Assembly: GCF_032854445.1 (NCBI RefSeq)
Contig: NC_088295.1
Span: 8,618,501 to 8,682,500 of the forward strand
Length of the DNA stretch: 64,000 nt
Reading direction: 5' to 3'
DNA from: Liolophura sinensis
Taxonomy: Eukaryota > Mollusca > Polyplacophora > Chitonida > Chitonidae
The notes below the pieces were generated by a model. It worked only from the letters and a program-made list of their open reading frames with translations. It made no database searches and had not been told where the DNA came from. The position numbers and the translations under genes are program-made. Shown one piece after another: positions 1-13,800 of this stretch; positions within the stretch are counted from its first letter, which is position 1; every line of letters begins with the position of its first letter.

Positions 1-2110
1 TGACGGACAATATGAACCCTATTACAGGAGCCTATGTAGACCTACTTGACGGACAGTATAACCCCATTCCAGGAGCCTATGTAGACCTTCTTGGCAAACA
101 GTATGAACCCCATTCCAGGAGCCTATGTAGACCTACTTGACGGACCGTATGAACCCCATTCCAAGAGCCTATGTAGATCCACTTGACGGACAGTATGAAC
201 CCCATTCCATGGGCCTATGTAGATCCACTTGACGGACAGTATGAACCCCATTCCAGGAGCCTATGTAGACATACTTGACGGACAGAATGAACCCCATTCC
301 AGGAGCCTATGTAGATCCACTTGACGGACAGTATGAACCCCATTCCAGGAGCCTATGTAGACCTACTTGACGGACAGTACGAACCCCATTCCAAGAGCCT
401 ATGTAGACCTACTTGGCGGACAGTATGAACCCCATTCCAGGAGCCTATGTAGATCCACTTGACGGACAGTATGAACCCCATTCCAAGAGCCTATGTAGAC
501 CTACTTGGCGGACAGTACGAACCCCATTCCAAGAGCCTATGTAGACCTACTTGGCGGACAGTATGAACCCCATTCCAAGAGCCTATGTAGACCTACTTGA
601 CGGACAGTACGAACCCCATTCCAAGAGCCTATGTAGACCTACTTGACGGACAGTATGAACCCCATTCCAGGAACCTATGTAGATCCACTTGACGGACAGT
701 ATAACCCCATTCCAGGAACCTATGTAGATCTACTTGGCGGACAGTATGAACCCCATTCCAGGAGCCTATGTAGACCTTCTTGGCGGACAGTATGAACCTC
801 ATTCCAGGAGCCTATGTAGATCTACTTGACGGACAGTATGAACCCCATTCCAGGAGCCTATGTAGACCTACTTGGCGGACAGTACGAACCCCATTCCAGG
901 AGCCTATGTAGATCTACTTGACGGACAGTATAACCCCATTCCAGGAGCCTATGTAGACCTACTTGGCGGACAGTATGAACCCCATTCCAGGAGCCTATGT
1001 AGATCCACTTGACGGACAGTATAACCCCATTCCAGGAGCCTATGTAGACCTACTTGGCGGACAGTATGAACCCCATTCCAGGAGCCTATGTAGACCTACT
1101 TGACGGACAGTATGAACCCCATTCCAGGAGCCTATGTAGACCTTCTTGGCGGACAGTATGAACCCCATTCCAGGAGCCTATGTAGATCCACTTGACGGAC
1201 AGTATGAACCCCATTCCAAGAGCCTATGTAGACCTACTTGACGGACAGTATGAACCCCATTCCAGGAGCCTATGTAGATCCACTTGACGGACAGTATGAA
1301 CCCCATTCCAGGAGCCTATGTAGATCTACTTGACGGACAGTATGAACCCCATTCCAGGAGCCTATGTAGATCCACTTGACGGACAGTATAACCCCATTCC
1401 AGGAGCCTATGTAGACTCACTTGACGGACAGTATAAACCCCATTCCAAGAGCCTATGTAGATCTACTTGGCGGACAGTATGAACCCCATTCCAGGAGCCT
1501 ATGTAGATCTACTTGACGGACAGTATGAACCCATTCCAGGAGCCTATGTAGATCCACTTGACGGACAATATGAACTCCATTACAGGAGCCTATGTAGATC
1601 TACTTGACGGACAGTATGAACCCCATTCCAAGAGCCTATGTAGACTTACTTGACGGACAGTATGAACCCCATTCCAGGAGCCTATGTAGATCCACTTGAC
1701 GGACAGTATAACCCCATTCCAAGAGCCTATGTAGATCCACTTGACGGACAGTATAACCCCATTCCAGGAGCCTATGTAGATCCACTTGACGGACAGTATG
1801 AACCCCATTCCAGGAGCCTATGTAGATCCGCTTGACGGACAGTATGAACCCCATTCCAGGAGCCTATGTAGACCTACTTGACGGACAATATGAACTCCAT
1901 TACAGGAGCCTATGTAGATCCACTTGACGGACAATATGAACCCCATTCCAAGAGCCTATGTAGACCTACTTGACGGACAGTATGAACCCCATTCCAAGAG
2001 CCTATGTAGATCTACTTGACGGACAGTATGAACCCCATTCCAAGAGCCTATGTAGACCTACTTGACGGACAGTATGAACCCATTTCAGGTACCTATGTAG
2101 ACATACTTGA
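1..2110. repeat. minisatellite, 46-bp unit, about 46 copies, truncated by window edge
   Basis: Tandem units with the core gaacccCATTCCAGGAGCC, each followed by tatgtaga and a variable c/t-acttg-a/g-cggacag linker. Most units are 46 bp; some are 43-45 bp through loss of atga before accccatt. Substitutions are few and scattered. The array extends past the left edge of the window. The last units, near 2070-2110, are more diverged. Short open frames across it are repeat artefacts. Confidence 0.97.
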
Positions 2111-2429
2111 CGGACAGAATGAACCCAGGTACACGATAACTTGTTTATTGGGAGTGCTTAGCCCAAAGTGCCAGTGTATGCAATCGTGACGCTGATAGGT
2201 TTTACTCACATACATGGAAATTGTGACACAGGCGTGAATTCTTTTTTATACGCCACATCAAGTTTGATGTGCGATTATTAAGTTTGTCCCAAGTTTTGAT
2301 GATTGAAAACTGAATCCATATTTTACGCCGTGTATAATACAAATATACCTAAAATTTTGACACGGATATCGATCAGTTTATCACTTAACTGCAATGCCCA
2401 AATGTATAGTGTGCATACGGTACTGGTAC

Positions 2430-2962
2430 TTAAAGGAGAAGAAAACATAAAAATTATGCCAAATTTTTTTTTCAAGAGAAACGGGTATTTAAAAGTATTT
2501 TTGTATGGTGGGTATTTGGGACCAACTTTTGGTATTTATCATTGTTGCATAATAATGTTCTAAATAAGGATGTGATGCTTGTTTAATAAACTTATTTGGA
2601 TGTAAACTTGTTGTCTATATCGAAACATATGCATTTAACCTAGATTATGATAATATTTATGAGCATATCAAAAATATAAATATGATCCAAATTGAGGTTT
2701 AATACATTTGTTAGCTGAAAAGAACAAATTCTACTGCAAAATTGTTACTCAACCTGTGTTACACCCTCATTTATGACATTATTAAACAAAGACTATAAAT
2801 ACCAAAAGGTGGTCCCAAATACCCACCATACAAAAACTATTTTCAAGTATCTTTTTCTCCTACAGGAAAAATCCGAAAAATATTGAAGACCACATTTAGG
2901 AATGACTTTTCGCACTCTTTACTCTGAGCTATATGTCATTTTTATGTTTTCTCCACCTTTAA
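2430..2962. mobile_element. MITE-like inverted-repeat element with TTAA ends
   Basis: The sequence begins TTAAAGGAGAAGAAAACATA and ends with the near-complement TATGTTTTCTCCACCTTTAA. An inner inverted repeat of about 40 bp pairs 2499-2540 with 2796-2838 (tttgtatggtgggtatttgg and its complement). No transposase frame is present. TTAA at both borders is the target-site choice of piggyBac-type transposons, so a non-autonomous element of that class is a reasonable inference. A second element with the same ends lies at 53142-53578. Confidence 0.6.
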
Positions 2963-3750
2963 GAGTATTTTTTTTATGGGAAAGTATTCAGAAATGGTTT
3001 TTAAGGAAACAGCTCAAAAGCGGAGAAGCGGAAACACCTTCTGATTGATCTTAGCCTAACAATCAGTCCGTTGTTTTCAGCCTGTCTCTTCAATGTACGG
3101 TCTGACACGTGAAATTATCTATTTGTCCAAAACACGAGGGAAATGAAAATCTCTCTTTCAGTTCAATGACATCATTTATCACCCAAACAAGTTTCTGTCT
3201 GTGATAAACTGTTATCAAATTTGACGTTGTGGCTGTGTGAAATGAGTTATAAGATTATCATTGAGAAAGCATTCATGGGTATCTAATCGCCGTCGTCGTT
3301 CCCCAGAAATAGGTCGCGTACACTGTGGGGCTTCTGTAGGCCTACTTGCTGTGTTCAAATCGTTTTGGCCGTAATTTCACGTTAAGTCTTAAGCTGAAGT
3401 AACCATTGGCCACCATGCGTTATGGGGCGTAGGGAGAGATGTGTGGATTTTATTGGTTTACCAGCCGCAAAATTCCAGGTTACAATGAATGTTGTCAGTT
3501 AAGGCATTAAACTAATAACAAACTTAGTATTTAGTCCAAATAGCTATATAAAGTTTAATTTCTCGAGCGAGAGAATGTGCACATTAAAGGAACTTTGCCA
3601 ATGAACTATTTTATCTCTTCTTCCAAAGACCATCTTCCGAAAAACTCAAGCAAACCATAAATTAAAACAACACATGTTGTAGATGAATTGCTTATATTAG
3701 ACGGGCAAGTTTTCTTAGCAGTGCATCAATGAAGCGTATTCTTCTCGAGG

Positions 3751-3806
3751 GGAGGTATGACTGAGCACGACGTTAAACCCCAAGCACTCACTCATTCACT
3801 AGAAGG
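3751..3806 (+). mobile_element. SINE-A tail fragment
   Basis: The segment gacgttaaaccccaagcact followed by cactcattcact matches the 3' end and tail of the SINE seen at 44953-45280 and 59167-59510. Only the last 50 or so bases are present. Confidence 0.6.
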
Positions 3807-3946
3807 GAGGTAACTCTCTAACTATTAGGCTTGTAGGCCGTTATTTCTGGTACCTACGACTACTACCTAAACCATACAGAAAACATTGACTCTACGCCTC
3901 AAAACACACATTTCTATTCCAGCTGTCAACCAATAAAAAAGTTCCA

Positions 3947-4520
3947 GGTCAATAATCGCAAGGCCAATTCTCAAAACGACGTTTAACACAAATTAACAAA
4001 GAACTAAGAAAGTATATAAAGTACGAAATTAGTACGGGATCATGGAGAAACAGTTAACAGTTTCAATGATGTTGGAAATACTCAAGGTGTGTTCTAGGCG
4101 AATAAGTGAGATTACTATTCAGTTCGTGTATCATTCTAGAATATAAGTTTTCGATAATAATACGTGTGTCTCATTTGCGCTTTTATTGCAACTGTTCGTA
4201 TATCCAAAGTGGTGATCTCATTCAACACGATGAATATACGGTATCTAGCCTCGAGCAATCATGAAATTGATTTACTTATAAGAAAATTATACTCACCGTA
4301 AAACTTAAGATAGAGTGAAGGCGTTTGGTGGAATAGCCTCGACACATCAGTTTTTGCAGTAATAACTTGTGACGTTGGTTGACATCGTCGTACAACAATC
4401 GTCACAAATGATACAAGACGAGACACGTTACTGCCATATTGCAGGACCCTTCGGTATATTGCTGTTCAAGTCAGGATAATTTACAAGGTCAAAATTGAAA
4501 CTATCCCTCTTGTCGTCAAA
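3947..4520 (+). repeat. dispersed repeat, partner of inverted copy at 9650-9872
   Basis: Three blocks here (3947-4036, about 4438-4462, about 4484-4520) recur in the same order on the opposite strand at 9872-9650. Shared stretches include caataatcgc-aggc-aattc, aactaagaaagta, cccttcggtat and aaggtcaaaa. About 350 bp between the first two blocks is missing from the second copy. The element class is unknown. Confidence 0.6.
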
Positions 4521-5310
4521 TCTTTGGACAAATATAGATCCAGATAACATGCACCATCTGGAAAGCCTGTCATTTTCTTTAAATCCAGTAGGTATATATC
4601 TTTCAAAGCCTTTGTTATATATGGATTGTTCAACGCTCTCGGATCAATATACCGTTTCGTGAATGAGAAAACCTATATACATGTATGTTTGCACACAGGA
4701 AGACCTGAAATACATGTGAAACATTTATGTTTCTTGTATATTCTTTGGAGACTTCTCATATAGAGCGACGGCTTCTGTAGCCTTTTGCCATATAGGGATA
4801 CGCGGACCCCTGAATGCTTTTTGACATGGTGTTGGTCTACCCGCCGACTACTTGTCACTGGCAACACATTTTGACCTCATGGAGATTTCTGAAATGTCCT
4901 CTACATGTATTTCTGAAAACGCATATAAGCAAATAAAGGGTATCACGGTACATCAAAAATAAATATACATTCATTCAAAATTGTTGAATTTAGAGTTGCT
5001 TTAAATGTACACATTTATGTGCACCAGACTGCCTCAGAAGAAAGTTAGGTTATGGGCAAAAAAAATTTAAAAACAGTGTGAGAATAGATTTGTTGCTTCC
5101 ATTAATAAGAGGATGAATTAATGTACTGGAACTGGATTACCAATGGAAAAAAGAAAAAACATTGCACAAAGTTGCTGAGTTTCAGCTCCTGCCAATCCCC
5201 ACTGGTAAAAAATATTCTAAAATGAACATCTGAACAAATGTGATAAATAACGGTACACATTATCAGCTTATGACATTGGGTAATCTTTGATCAATTAAAT
5301 GTTTGATATG

Positions 5311-5560
5311 ACTTGACTGAAGCTGGATACGAGTTGACCTGAGTTGGGTACGACTTGACTGGAGTTGGGTACGACTTGACTGGAGTTGGGTACGACTTGA
5401 GTGGAGTTGGGTACGACTTGACTGGAGTTGGGTACAACTTGAGTGGAGTTGGGTACGACTTGACTGGAGTTGGGTACGACTTGACTGGAGTTGGGTACGA
5501 CTTGAGTGGAGTTGGGTACGACTTGACCTGAATTGGGTACGACTTGACTGGAGTTGCATA
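5311..5560. repeat. minisatellite, 21-bp unit, about 12 copies
   Basis: Units of ggagttgggtacgacttgac with small variants (gagtgg, ctgaattgg). The unit length is a multiple of three, so open frames cross the array; I treat them as artefacts. Confidence 0.9.
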
Positions 5561-6972
5561 TATACGACTTTGAAAGTGTACGAGCTCACATGGGTACGAG
5601 TTGCCCTGCACTGAAGAGTATAGACTTATTTACTTCACATACACACATATAGTTGTTTAAAATAAACTGCACGACTCTTATAGACTCTTTTCCATTGACA
5701 TATTGACCTTTAAATCCCCACTACTCCACTGTATATGCATGTATATGGGACAATCTGATAGAACCCCACTAACAGGGTTATAAACATCAACCTGACAGAC
5801 ATGCGCACATTGAAACTAACATAATGGGCAATAAATGGGGTGATGGGGTAGGGAGGGACTGTTGAAGTTTACTATAATAGTCTGTATACATAGGCTTAAG
5901 TGAAATTTCTTTAGAATGGCATAAACATCAGACAAACTAAAGCACAATATAAGTACAGAAAACCTTTCATACACGAAATGAAATATACAATATTTTATTC
6001 ATATGTATTCAAAATATAAATCGAATAATATTTGTCAATTTTCCTAACTTGAAAATAATAGAACGTTAACAAATCCTGAAGTTATATTCATAAAATGACA
6101 AAATTTCGTAGTAATAAATTAACCGTAAATCCCACAATAATTTGAGTCTTAGCTGCGAAGCCTATAATTTCTACTTTGTGTGACGCTTTGACAAGATCAA
6201 AAACTGTAAGTTTCATGCATTGCATGTGGAAGAATGGTCCAGCTTGGACGCAAGTTGCCATCAAGCCAAAAAACATACTCTATTACATGTAATTAAATCT
6301 GACAAACATCTGATATCACCCCGTAAATTTATTTATACTGGTAGATTAATATCTATTTCATAATATCGACCAGGCAGAGTGTCAAATAACAATGAACAAG
6401 CTTGCGTCTATCCATCATGCTCCCGTGTTTTACTGTTGCCGACAGGTTTACAGGCAGCGAAATTTGGCGCGAACGAAACCGTCGGTCGCGCAACGGTTAC
6501 GTGCGGTTCAATTTGGCTAACCGGAAAATCGGTTAGGCCAACTGTCCAACGAGAACGTCCTTAGAGTCAGTGTGCATTAGGTAACTACAGATAAACTGGA
6601 CTGAACAGCTTTCATAATCACAACGCGGCCAGTATGGCAACGCGTCTAAAAATAGAAACATCGATTTCAGCCACAGCCAGCTGCCTGTGCTGGTCACATG
6701 GAAATGTAATCATTCATATATACTTTACAGGCTTTGAGATAATACTCAAATTATTTATTTTGACTTATCTTTTCACGATCACGCAAGTAAATAAAACAAG
6801 GTTACCTTTTCATGTACATGTAGTTTAACTGCTACTCCAGCCCAAATTAGTCGAGTCTACCGTACAGATTGATGGAACCCTTACGGGACCTCACCGGCTG
6901 CGTTCTGATTTAGAGCACAGGCCTGTGACGCATAGGCCTGTGACGTCAAGGTCTCTCCTGGCCCTGTAGCGA

Positions 6973-7036
<64 letters not shown>
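6973..7036. repeat. (TA)n microsatellite
   Basis: About 32 uninterrupted TA dinucleotides. Confidence 0.98.
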
Positions 7037-7039
<3 letters not shown>

Positions 7040-7850
7040 TGTGGTAAGACTCACACCACGTGCGTTGGAAACTGCGTTAATTATCAGTAATCAGGGATAC
7101 CAAACTCGCTCCCCAATACCGTAATGACACTTACTGGAGGTACTTAGTGTTGGACTGGGCATATTGCAAACATATAAGCCTGTATAACGGAATTTCACGT
7201 AAAAATGTGCCACAGGAGTCAAGTACCAACCAGGCAACACACAACGTTGAAACACCGTGTGAGTGTAAAATTTCTCTTTCTTTTGTTCACCAACCTTACG
7301 GTATGAGCTGCTAGATATAGAAAAGAAAAACAAACATAACATTGAGCTGAATACTTTTATTAATGATCCAGAATGATGCCTGGAACATAAACCACGTAAA
7401 CAATTAGCGTAACTGATCGGGTTGATAAACATACGTGGCGTAACCGAATGATCGGTTAGGCGAGGCGGAAAAGACGTAACCGATTTCTGGGTTTCGCCGG
7501 CAGGCCAAATTTCGCTGCCTGGGTTTACCTCAGCTACTGTGAGCATGGCAGTATACACTAGTGTAACAAAGGCGTTTCCCGCCATCCCTAAGTGTTAGTT
7601 GACAAATACTGAACGAACACAGTTTACACCTTATCAACCATTTTTATACACGTAAAATTCAGTGCAAGCTGAATTGGAAAAGCTTTCACTGTTTGAACGG
7701 AAAAATCATGCAAGAATGAACTGTACCATTGTTGGAGTCAATTAACAAAGGGAAATAACCTAACACAGTGTATGTTGGCAAGCTGTACATCGCTGACGTT
7801 TGGTGGAAGGTTACTTACCTCTAGACCTACTGTTTTTTACACACATCGCC

Positions 7851-10800
7851 ATGGGAAAGAAAGCGAAGGCTTTTGCCCAGTGGATTACGGGTTCCACTCA
7901 TGAAAGTAAGTTCTCATTATGGTTATTTAAACTTTGAAGGACACAGCAGGTAAGAGGTATACAGATCATGGCGAAAAGTTTGACTAGTTTTGTGAATGGC
8001 TTCACTCAGCATCAGCAGCTGCCATATAGCTGAGAGGAGTATGGGCTTATAGGAGGGTTTATAGCTTACAGGAGATGCGGGACGCTCTGTCTGTTTATGT
8101 AGAGGCCCACTAGTACTATTTGCGGCACAGCTGAAATCCAAGCCATAGGCCTACCTTTCATACTCTCTTCCCGCCTTGGGCAAAACTCAGTTGCGGAAGC
8201 TTGGCAGGGCCTGTAGATCTAAATACATGTAGTGTGTCCCTTAAATAGGTTGATAGAATTAACAGAGCGGTGACATGCTAACGTCAGCATTCCTTTGCGA
8301 AACACCGTAGCGCTGTATAGTAAAAACAAACGTTCACAGGAAATATCGTCTGCTCGTCAATTCAGTGTGGTAAAGCTAGGTTATAGTGCGATCACATTAT
8401 TTGGCAGGTAGGCCCCTATTCGACGTATATAATAAGTTTTTATATTCGTATAATTGCCTTACATTCATTCATAGCACATGCTATCATGTATGTCTATTGC
8501 TCTTCCGTTCGTTACGAATTGTCACGTCTATTAAACCAATCAACAGAACAGCTATGTATTTACTAGTAATAGTTGAGCTTTGTTTGAAAGTAATAGAACC
8601 CACTGAGCTGTAAATACCGACTAAGACGTTTATGGTTCTCTATATGTAGGTCATGTACATTTCTGGTGTATTGGGAACAATAGACGTGTAGGTAAGCCTA
8701 CAAACGTCATGTTCGCCGTGCTCATGCTTGACACATGAAATATTTACTGACTCGAGTGCACATACACACATACGCTTTTGTGTGGAATTCAACTTCAACT
8801 GTGTATGTAAATGCATGTGTTCTGTTTATTATGTAAAGATTTTTTAAATCGTTCGACACACGGGCAAAACAAATGTAAACAAATTTATACACATGTATAA
8901 ATTTTGCGTTTCCCGATGTGTGTTTTGTTTTCTCAGCAAAAGTGAAAGAAAGCAGCGAATGGGGTGTTTATATGTATTACTGGACTTGTTTAGAAGCACA
9001 AGCTTTAGTTATCTCCCCTAGATTATCCCTCATATTAGTACTTCTGGTTAAATGTGTAATGGCATACTTTGGGTGTACTTTGATTAAAGGGATGGACATT
9101 TCAACCAGCTTTCATCTACAAAACTGATTCAGATTATTTCATGGAGCTTTAAAATTCTACTTTGTCTGACATTATGTTTTACAATAGATATCCGTTTTGC
9201 TCGGTTGAGTTCATCTTCATTTAATCAAACTCTCGATGTCCGACATGATCTGACGAAGCTTATAGCATGTATCAGCATGGCTGACAGGAAGATGTTTTTA
9301 CTTCAGTCCAACACACACGTGCTGTTATTAACACGGATGAGAAAAATAGTGAGAAATTTGTCAGTAGAAACATGCAGCGCTAAATAGATATATGGTCACA
9401 TTTCTATACAAGGTGACATAAACACAAACCAATACTTCAAAACAAAAATTAAAATTTTAAAGCAGACTTATGTGATTCTATCCCACCAATGCCCGTGGTG
9501 TTAGATTAGATCGTTCTATCCCATCGATCATTTAGCCGAAAGGCTAAGACAAAGCTCAGCTTATGTATAACCACTGGCTCTACATGTCTTTAAAGGTACA
9601 TTTTATGTACCTTGTATTTGTACAAAGCCAAAATGGTTTTCTGTCGCACCGTCTTTTCGACCAGGGGAATAATTTCATTTTTGACCTTCTAAATTATTCT
9701 TAGTTGGATGCAGTATACCGAAGGGTTCTGCATATGGCTTTGCCAGGACAGGGATTTAATTTATGCGTCTACATGAATCAGTCCTAATTTCGTAATCAGT
9801 GTACTTTCTTAGTTCCTTGGTTGTTTGTGTTGAACGTTGTTTTGGGAATTCGCCTCGCGATTATTGACTCGGAGCGTCTATTTTGATGTCTGCTGTATAC
9901 GAATTCCTGCTTTGACGCCTACATTTATGAGGTTATCCACAGAGCATTTGGAAAACGCTCTTACGGCGAAAAAAAGTTAGGCCCAATTTTTTATCTTTCC
10001 CGAAATGAGTTTGAAGGTCCACCATCACTATCTCTCCCTTCCTAATCAGAAATCTCCTAAAAACGCGTCTGCCTCTGTCTGAAATATCAGAGATTCCAGG
10101 GTGTTGGCGGCCTCTTGACCCCACATCCTCTTTTGTCTAGGACAGTAGTTTCTCTGATTCGCGATGTCTCTCAACTCCCTAGAAAAGTATCTACGACATT
10201 CCGCTGATATTTATGTATTTATTTCGGCCTACCTATGAAAAGCTGTCAACCGTTATTCTTTCTCAAGTGATAAGTTACATAGTCGGAAAAATATACATAA
10301 TATAAAAAAATGAATGACAGATGTCTTTAAGTCTACTTTAAATCGCAATTTCGTTACCCAAATTCGGCTAAAACACGTTTCCGGCTGCCTACAGCTTAAG
10401 GGCTTCCGGGATCTAGGCGGCACCTGGACTGTCGCCTTGTGGGCTGGTAGGCCTATAGTATCACCATCCTTTTAACATTTTGCTGGATCCATCTCTGCTT
10501 GCCCGCTTGCGCTGCATTATTTGTCGGATTCAATTACAAACATATTTATTTTTTTAAGAGAAGAAAAAAGACGCAGATTTTTCTGTTGTTTCCTAAGCGT
10601 ACTTGCCATGTTACACATTCTTTTGAATTCAAAGCTCATACATAGTTAATGATCACTACATGCCTGGAAGCAAACTGTAGTCGATACACACAGGATATCG
10701 TTCGTCCAGGTGATCGCATACAGATGATTGTCAGGTTGCAGATTAGCTTTGCTGTCATTAATATCAATTCCGTTACAAGAATAGCAGGCACCAGATATAT

Positions 10801-13800
10801 TGTATTAGAAGACATTCACTTTTTGTTTGTTACTTACCGCCAGAGGTTTTTGTGGAATTAAATATTTTTGGCTACGTAATACCAGAAGTACATTGATGTA
10901 TATTGTTCCCTATCTATCTACTTCAATGCATTGATTTACAGAAACAGCCAGTCTCACGTCCCTACAGCGGCATTTCTACTTAGAGAGGAATGTGTCGCGA
11001 TATCAGTTCTGGTAAAAAAAAAAGTGCACTGGAAGTGGTGGAAGGCGGGGAGAAGTGTGACGATAAAGTAGCTAACTGTAACATGTACCTTATCGACAGA
11101 ACGTGCACGCTTGTCAAGGGACCCAACTCTGTCGGCTGTATATAGGAGAGTCCTATCAGTTGACGATTCAGCAACACCACAGTAAATTATTTCCCATGAT
11201 TCTTCAGTAATGTGTTGTCTATTTTTAGTAACATCGCTCTAGTAGCCAATCAGGACACACAACGCAGTGGTAAACTTCTGTCTATTTAAATACGACATAA
11301 AACACCAATCAAAGTTCTTATTATACATGTATGTAACATTACACTGATTGTCAAAACAAGGAAACAAGATGTAAGAGGTATACCGGTGTAGGATAAACGA
11401 TAAGCTGAAAATCGCCCGCGAACTCTTTCCTATTATTAGAATTCATTGCATGCTTTAAGACATGTGACAGTTGCACAAATTCTGTTCATTTCATGCAGTT
11501 CACGAACAGAAATGTAATGAGGAAAAAATGGCAGCCACTCATTAATATATCTGAAATGTAGTATTTTAGCCTGATCATTTGCAAAAGCTGTTAATATTGA
11601 AAATGCTAATTCCTCATGCCACTGCAAAGTCATTCCAAACTGTACCCTCATGAACGTTGAAGACTTTGTAATTTACACACAAACGAAGTGGAATGGAGAT
11701 AAAATGGATAATTTAGAGAACACGGTGAATGGTTGGACTGGCTAGGGTAAGGAACGGCGGAGTGAGGTGCGCAGGAAATGAGCTGAACTACGCACACTGT
11801 ACAACCTTACATCCCGATTTACATGAAAGTCTGCACACGATTTCCTAGAGAATTTCCCATTTTTCAACTTACACCAATTACACATTCATTAACGCCAGCT
11901 GATTATCTGGATGCATCGTTTGTAAGAACCCAAACGATAATCGTCAGTTGTTGAAAATTGAACCTGTTATGATTTCATGTGGTGTGCTTGGTTTTATTTG
12001 TGCCCATAACCTTATGACGTATCTCTCTGGTCCAATCGCGACATACAACTTACAGCGCATGCGCCACTCTCTAAGTTCGGTTTACATCACAAGTCCGACC
12101 TTTGGAGCCCTTACTGCGGATCTGGCTAGTAGAGGCTTAGCCTTCCCACTAATGTATTTGTGCAGGACTATAATCAGCAGGACAGGTGGCAAATGGTCAC
12201 ACCTAACAGCCTCACTTACGTGAAAGTACAGCCTAAATGTTCATGTCAATGCATATAGTAACAATTTATACGCCCTCTGGCACCATGGCTTAAGCAGAAT
12301 TAGGTAAAAAAAAATCCAGTGATGTTAATTTGCAAATTTTTAGACTGGCTGACAGAGTTTTTGTTGTTTCTGACATCACTTCCTGCCACATGACGTAGCC
12401 CTGGTTAGCCCAGGCGTTGAATACGATCACGGTCATGGCCATAAGTCAGAAAGTTCATCACGTACCTAGCATAAGCAGTACACAAAACTTGTTTATTTGT
12501 TATCAGGAACATATCAATTTTCTTGGGATTTCAACATTGAATATTCATCACTCGAAAATATTTTCTCCTTGTGACTGGACAGGTCTCACCGAAAGTAGTC
12601 TTTCTGGATTATATACACGTACGAAGTGGTCAGTAATAAAGATTCGAAGGAAAGCAAACGAACGCAAACTCTTCTACTGAATACGGCCGTTACAGGCTCA
12701 ATCCTAAAAGTCCGAATTGTGATGTCGGTGGAAGTCCTGCCTACCCTGTAGTTTCGTCAGTTGCCACAGTTTGGTACTACATGCAGAGATATTTGTCAGT
12801 CGCCAATGTGACATTGATCTGTGGTTACACTGCAGTGTACCGCAATTGCATATTGAGGCCTCTAACCGGTAATCGAATTATCTCCCGATTAATATTTGAA
12901 GTGACAAGACGACCCATTGTTTACTATAAGAGCCATTACTGTCTGATTCTGCTGGTCTAATCCATGAGGACATTTGTCTGGCTCGCGAGGCATAAATGTG
13001 TAGGCTGGAGCAAGAGGTTGGTGTCGAGCACCAGAAATCGTTACAGCAAACGAGCCGTCTTTGTTTTTGCCGATCAGTGTTTAATATCTTAATTCATCAT
13101 TTAAACTTTTGATTTTGGAAATTGTTCACAACCTCGTACAAGGAACTTTTAACTGCGACGACAGAGTGTCCAGCTCTGGGTGTCTACTTGTTGCTCTTGT
13201 CCTTACGCTACCTTTGCAAAAAAAAAAAAAAAAAAAAATCGGAAATTCATGTAAAATGCCCGGCGTCACTTGTACAAAGACATTTGGAAACCATCAACAT
13301 CTTAGTGTTTTAGTGTCCTGTTTTTCAATGTTTGTTTGTTTTGAGAAAATTTAGATTTGCAGTGCGAAGGTCTGTATGAGTGTCCTTGTGAAATATTGCC
13401 TTACACACTGACATAATTAACACATATAGTGCTATGTATATAGAGATAATATCAGGCTCTGCGTTATTCGATCAGCAGAGATCGAATAATGACTTCAATG
13501 TGCTTAGGTCTGAGGGTTGATCAGCAGCTAGAGTAATACGTTGACTGAGCAGATATACTGATGGCCGCTGGTCACCAGGTCAAGTGGGCGTGGCCTTAGC
13601 TCTCATCGGTCAGTACGAGGCATTAATTATACTATAGATTGATAGGGGACAATTGTATTAAAACTAGGTACCGTTTTTATGATTTCGTATAAACATTTAT
13701 CTTCAAAGCATGCACCAAGATTTCAAGGGTTTGAAATGGGATGCAGTCGGCTGTGGAGTGCCCTGGTTAGTGTACACCCTTTATCACTCCAGTTGTCACA

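Larger units (their letters stand above)
2963..7850. other. 4.9 kb upstream of the first gene, no convincing gene
   Basis: Apart from the elements listed separately (SINE tail near 3750, dispersed repeat 3947-4520, 21-bp array, (TA)n tract) I see no supported coding exon. The G+C- and CpG-richer stretch near 6400-7600 precedes the gene starting at 7851 and may include its promoter. A 164-codon minus-strand frame at 7091-7585 starts MAGNAFVTLVYTAML and contains TGAG|GTAAAC, which could be a donor. It resembles nothing I recognise. Confidence 0.5.

Noticed and set aside
7091-7585. 164-codon minus-strand frame divergent from the first gene
   Set aside because: No motif or homology recognised, and the composition resembles non-coding DNA. 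A first exon ending at TGAG|GTAAAC is possible but unsupported.
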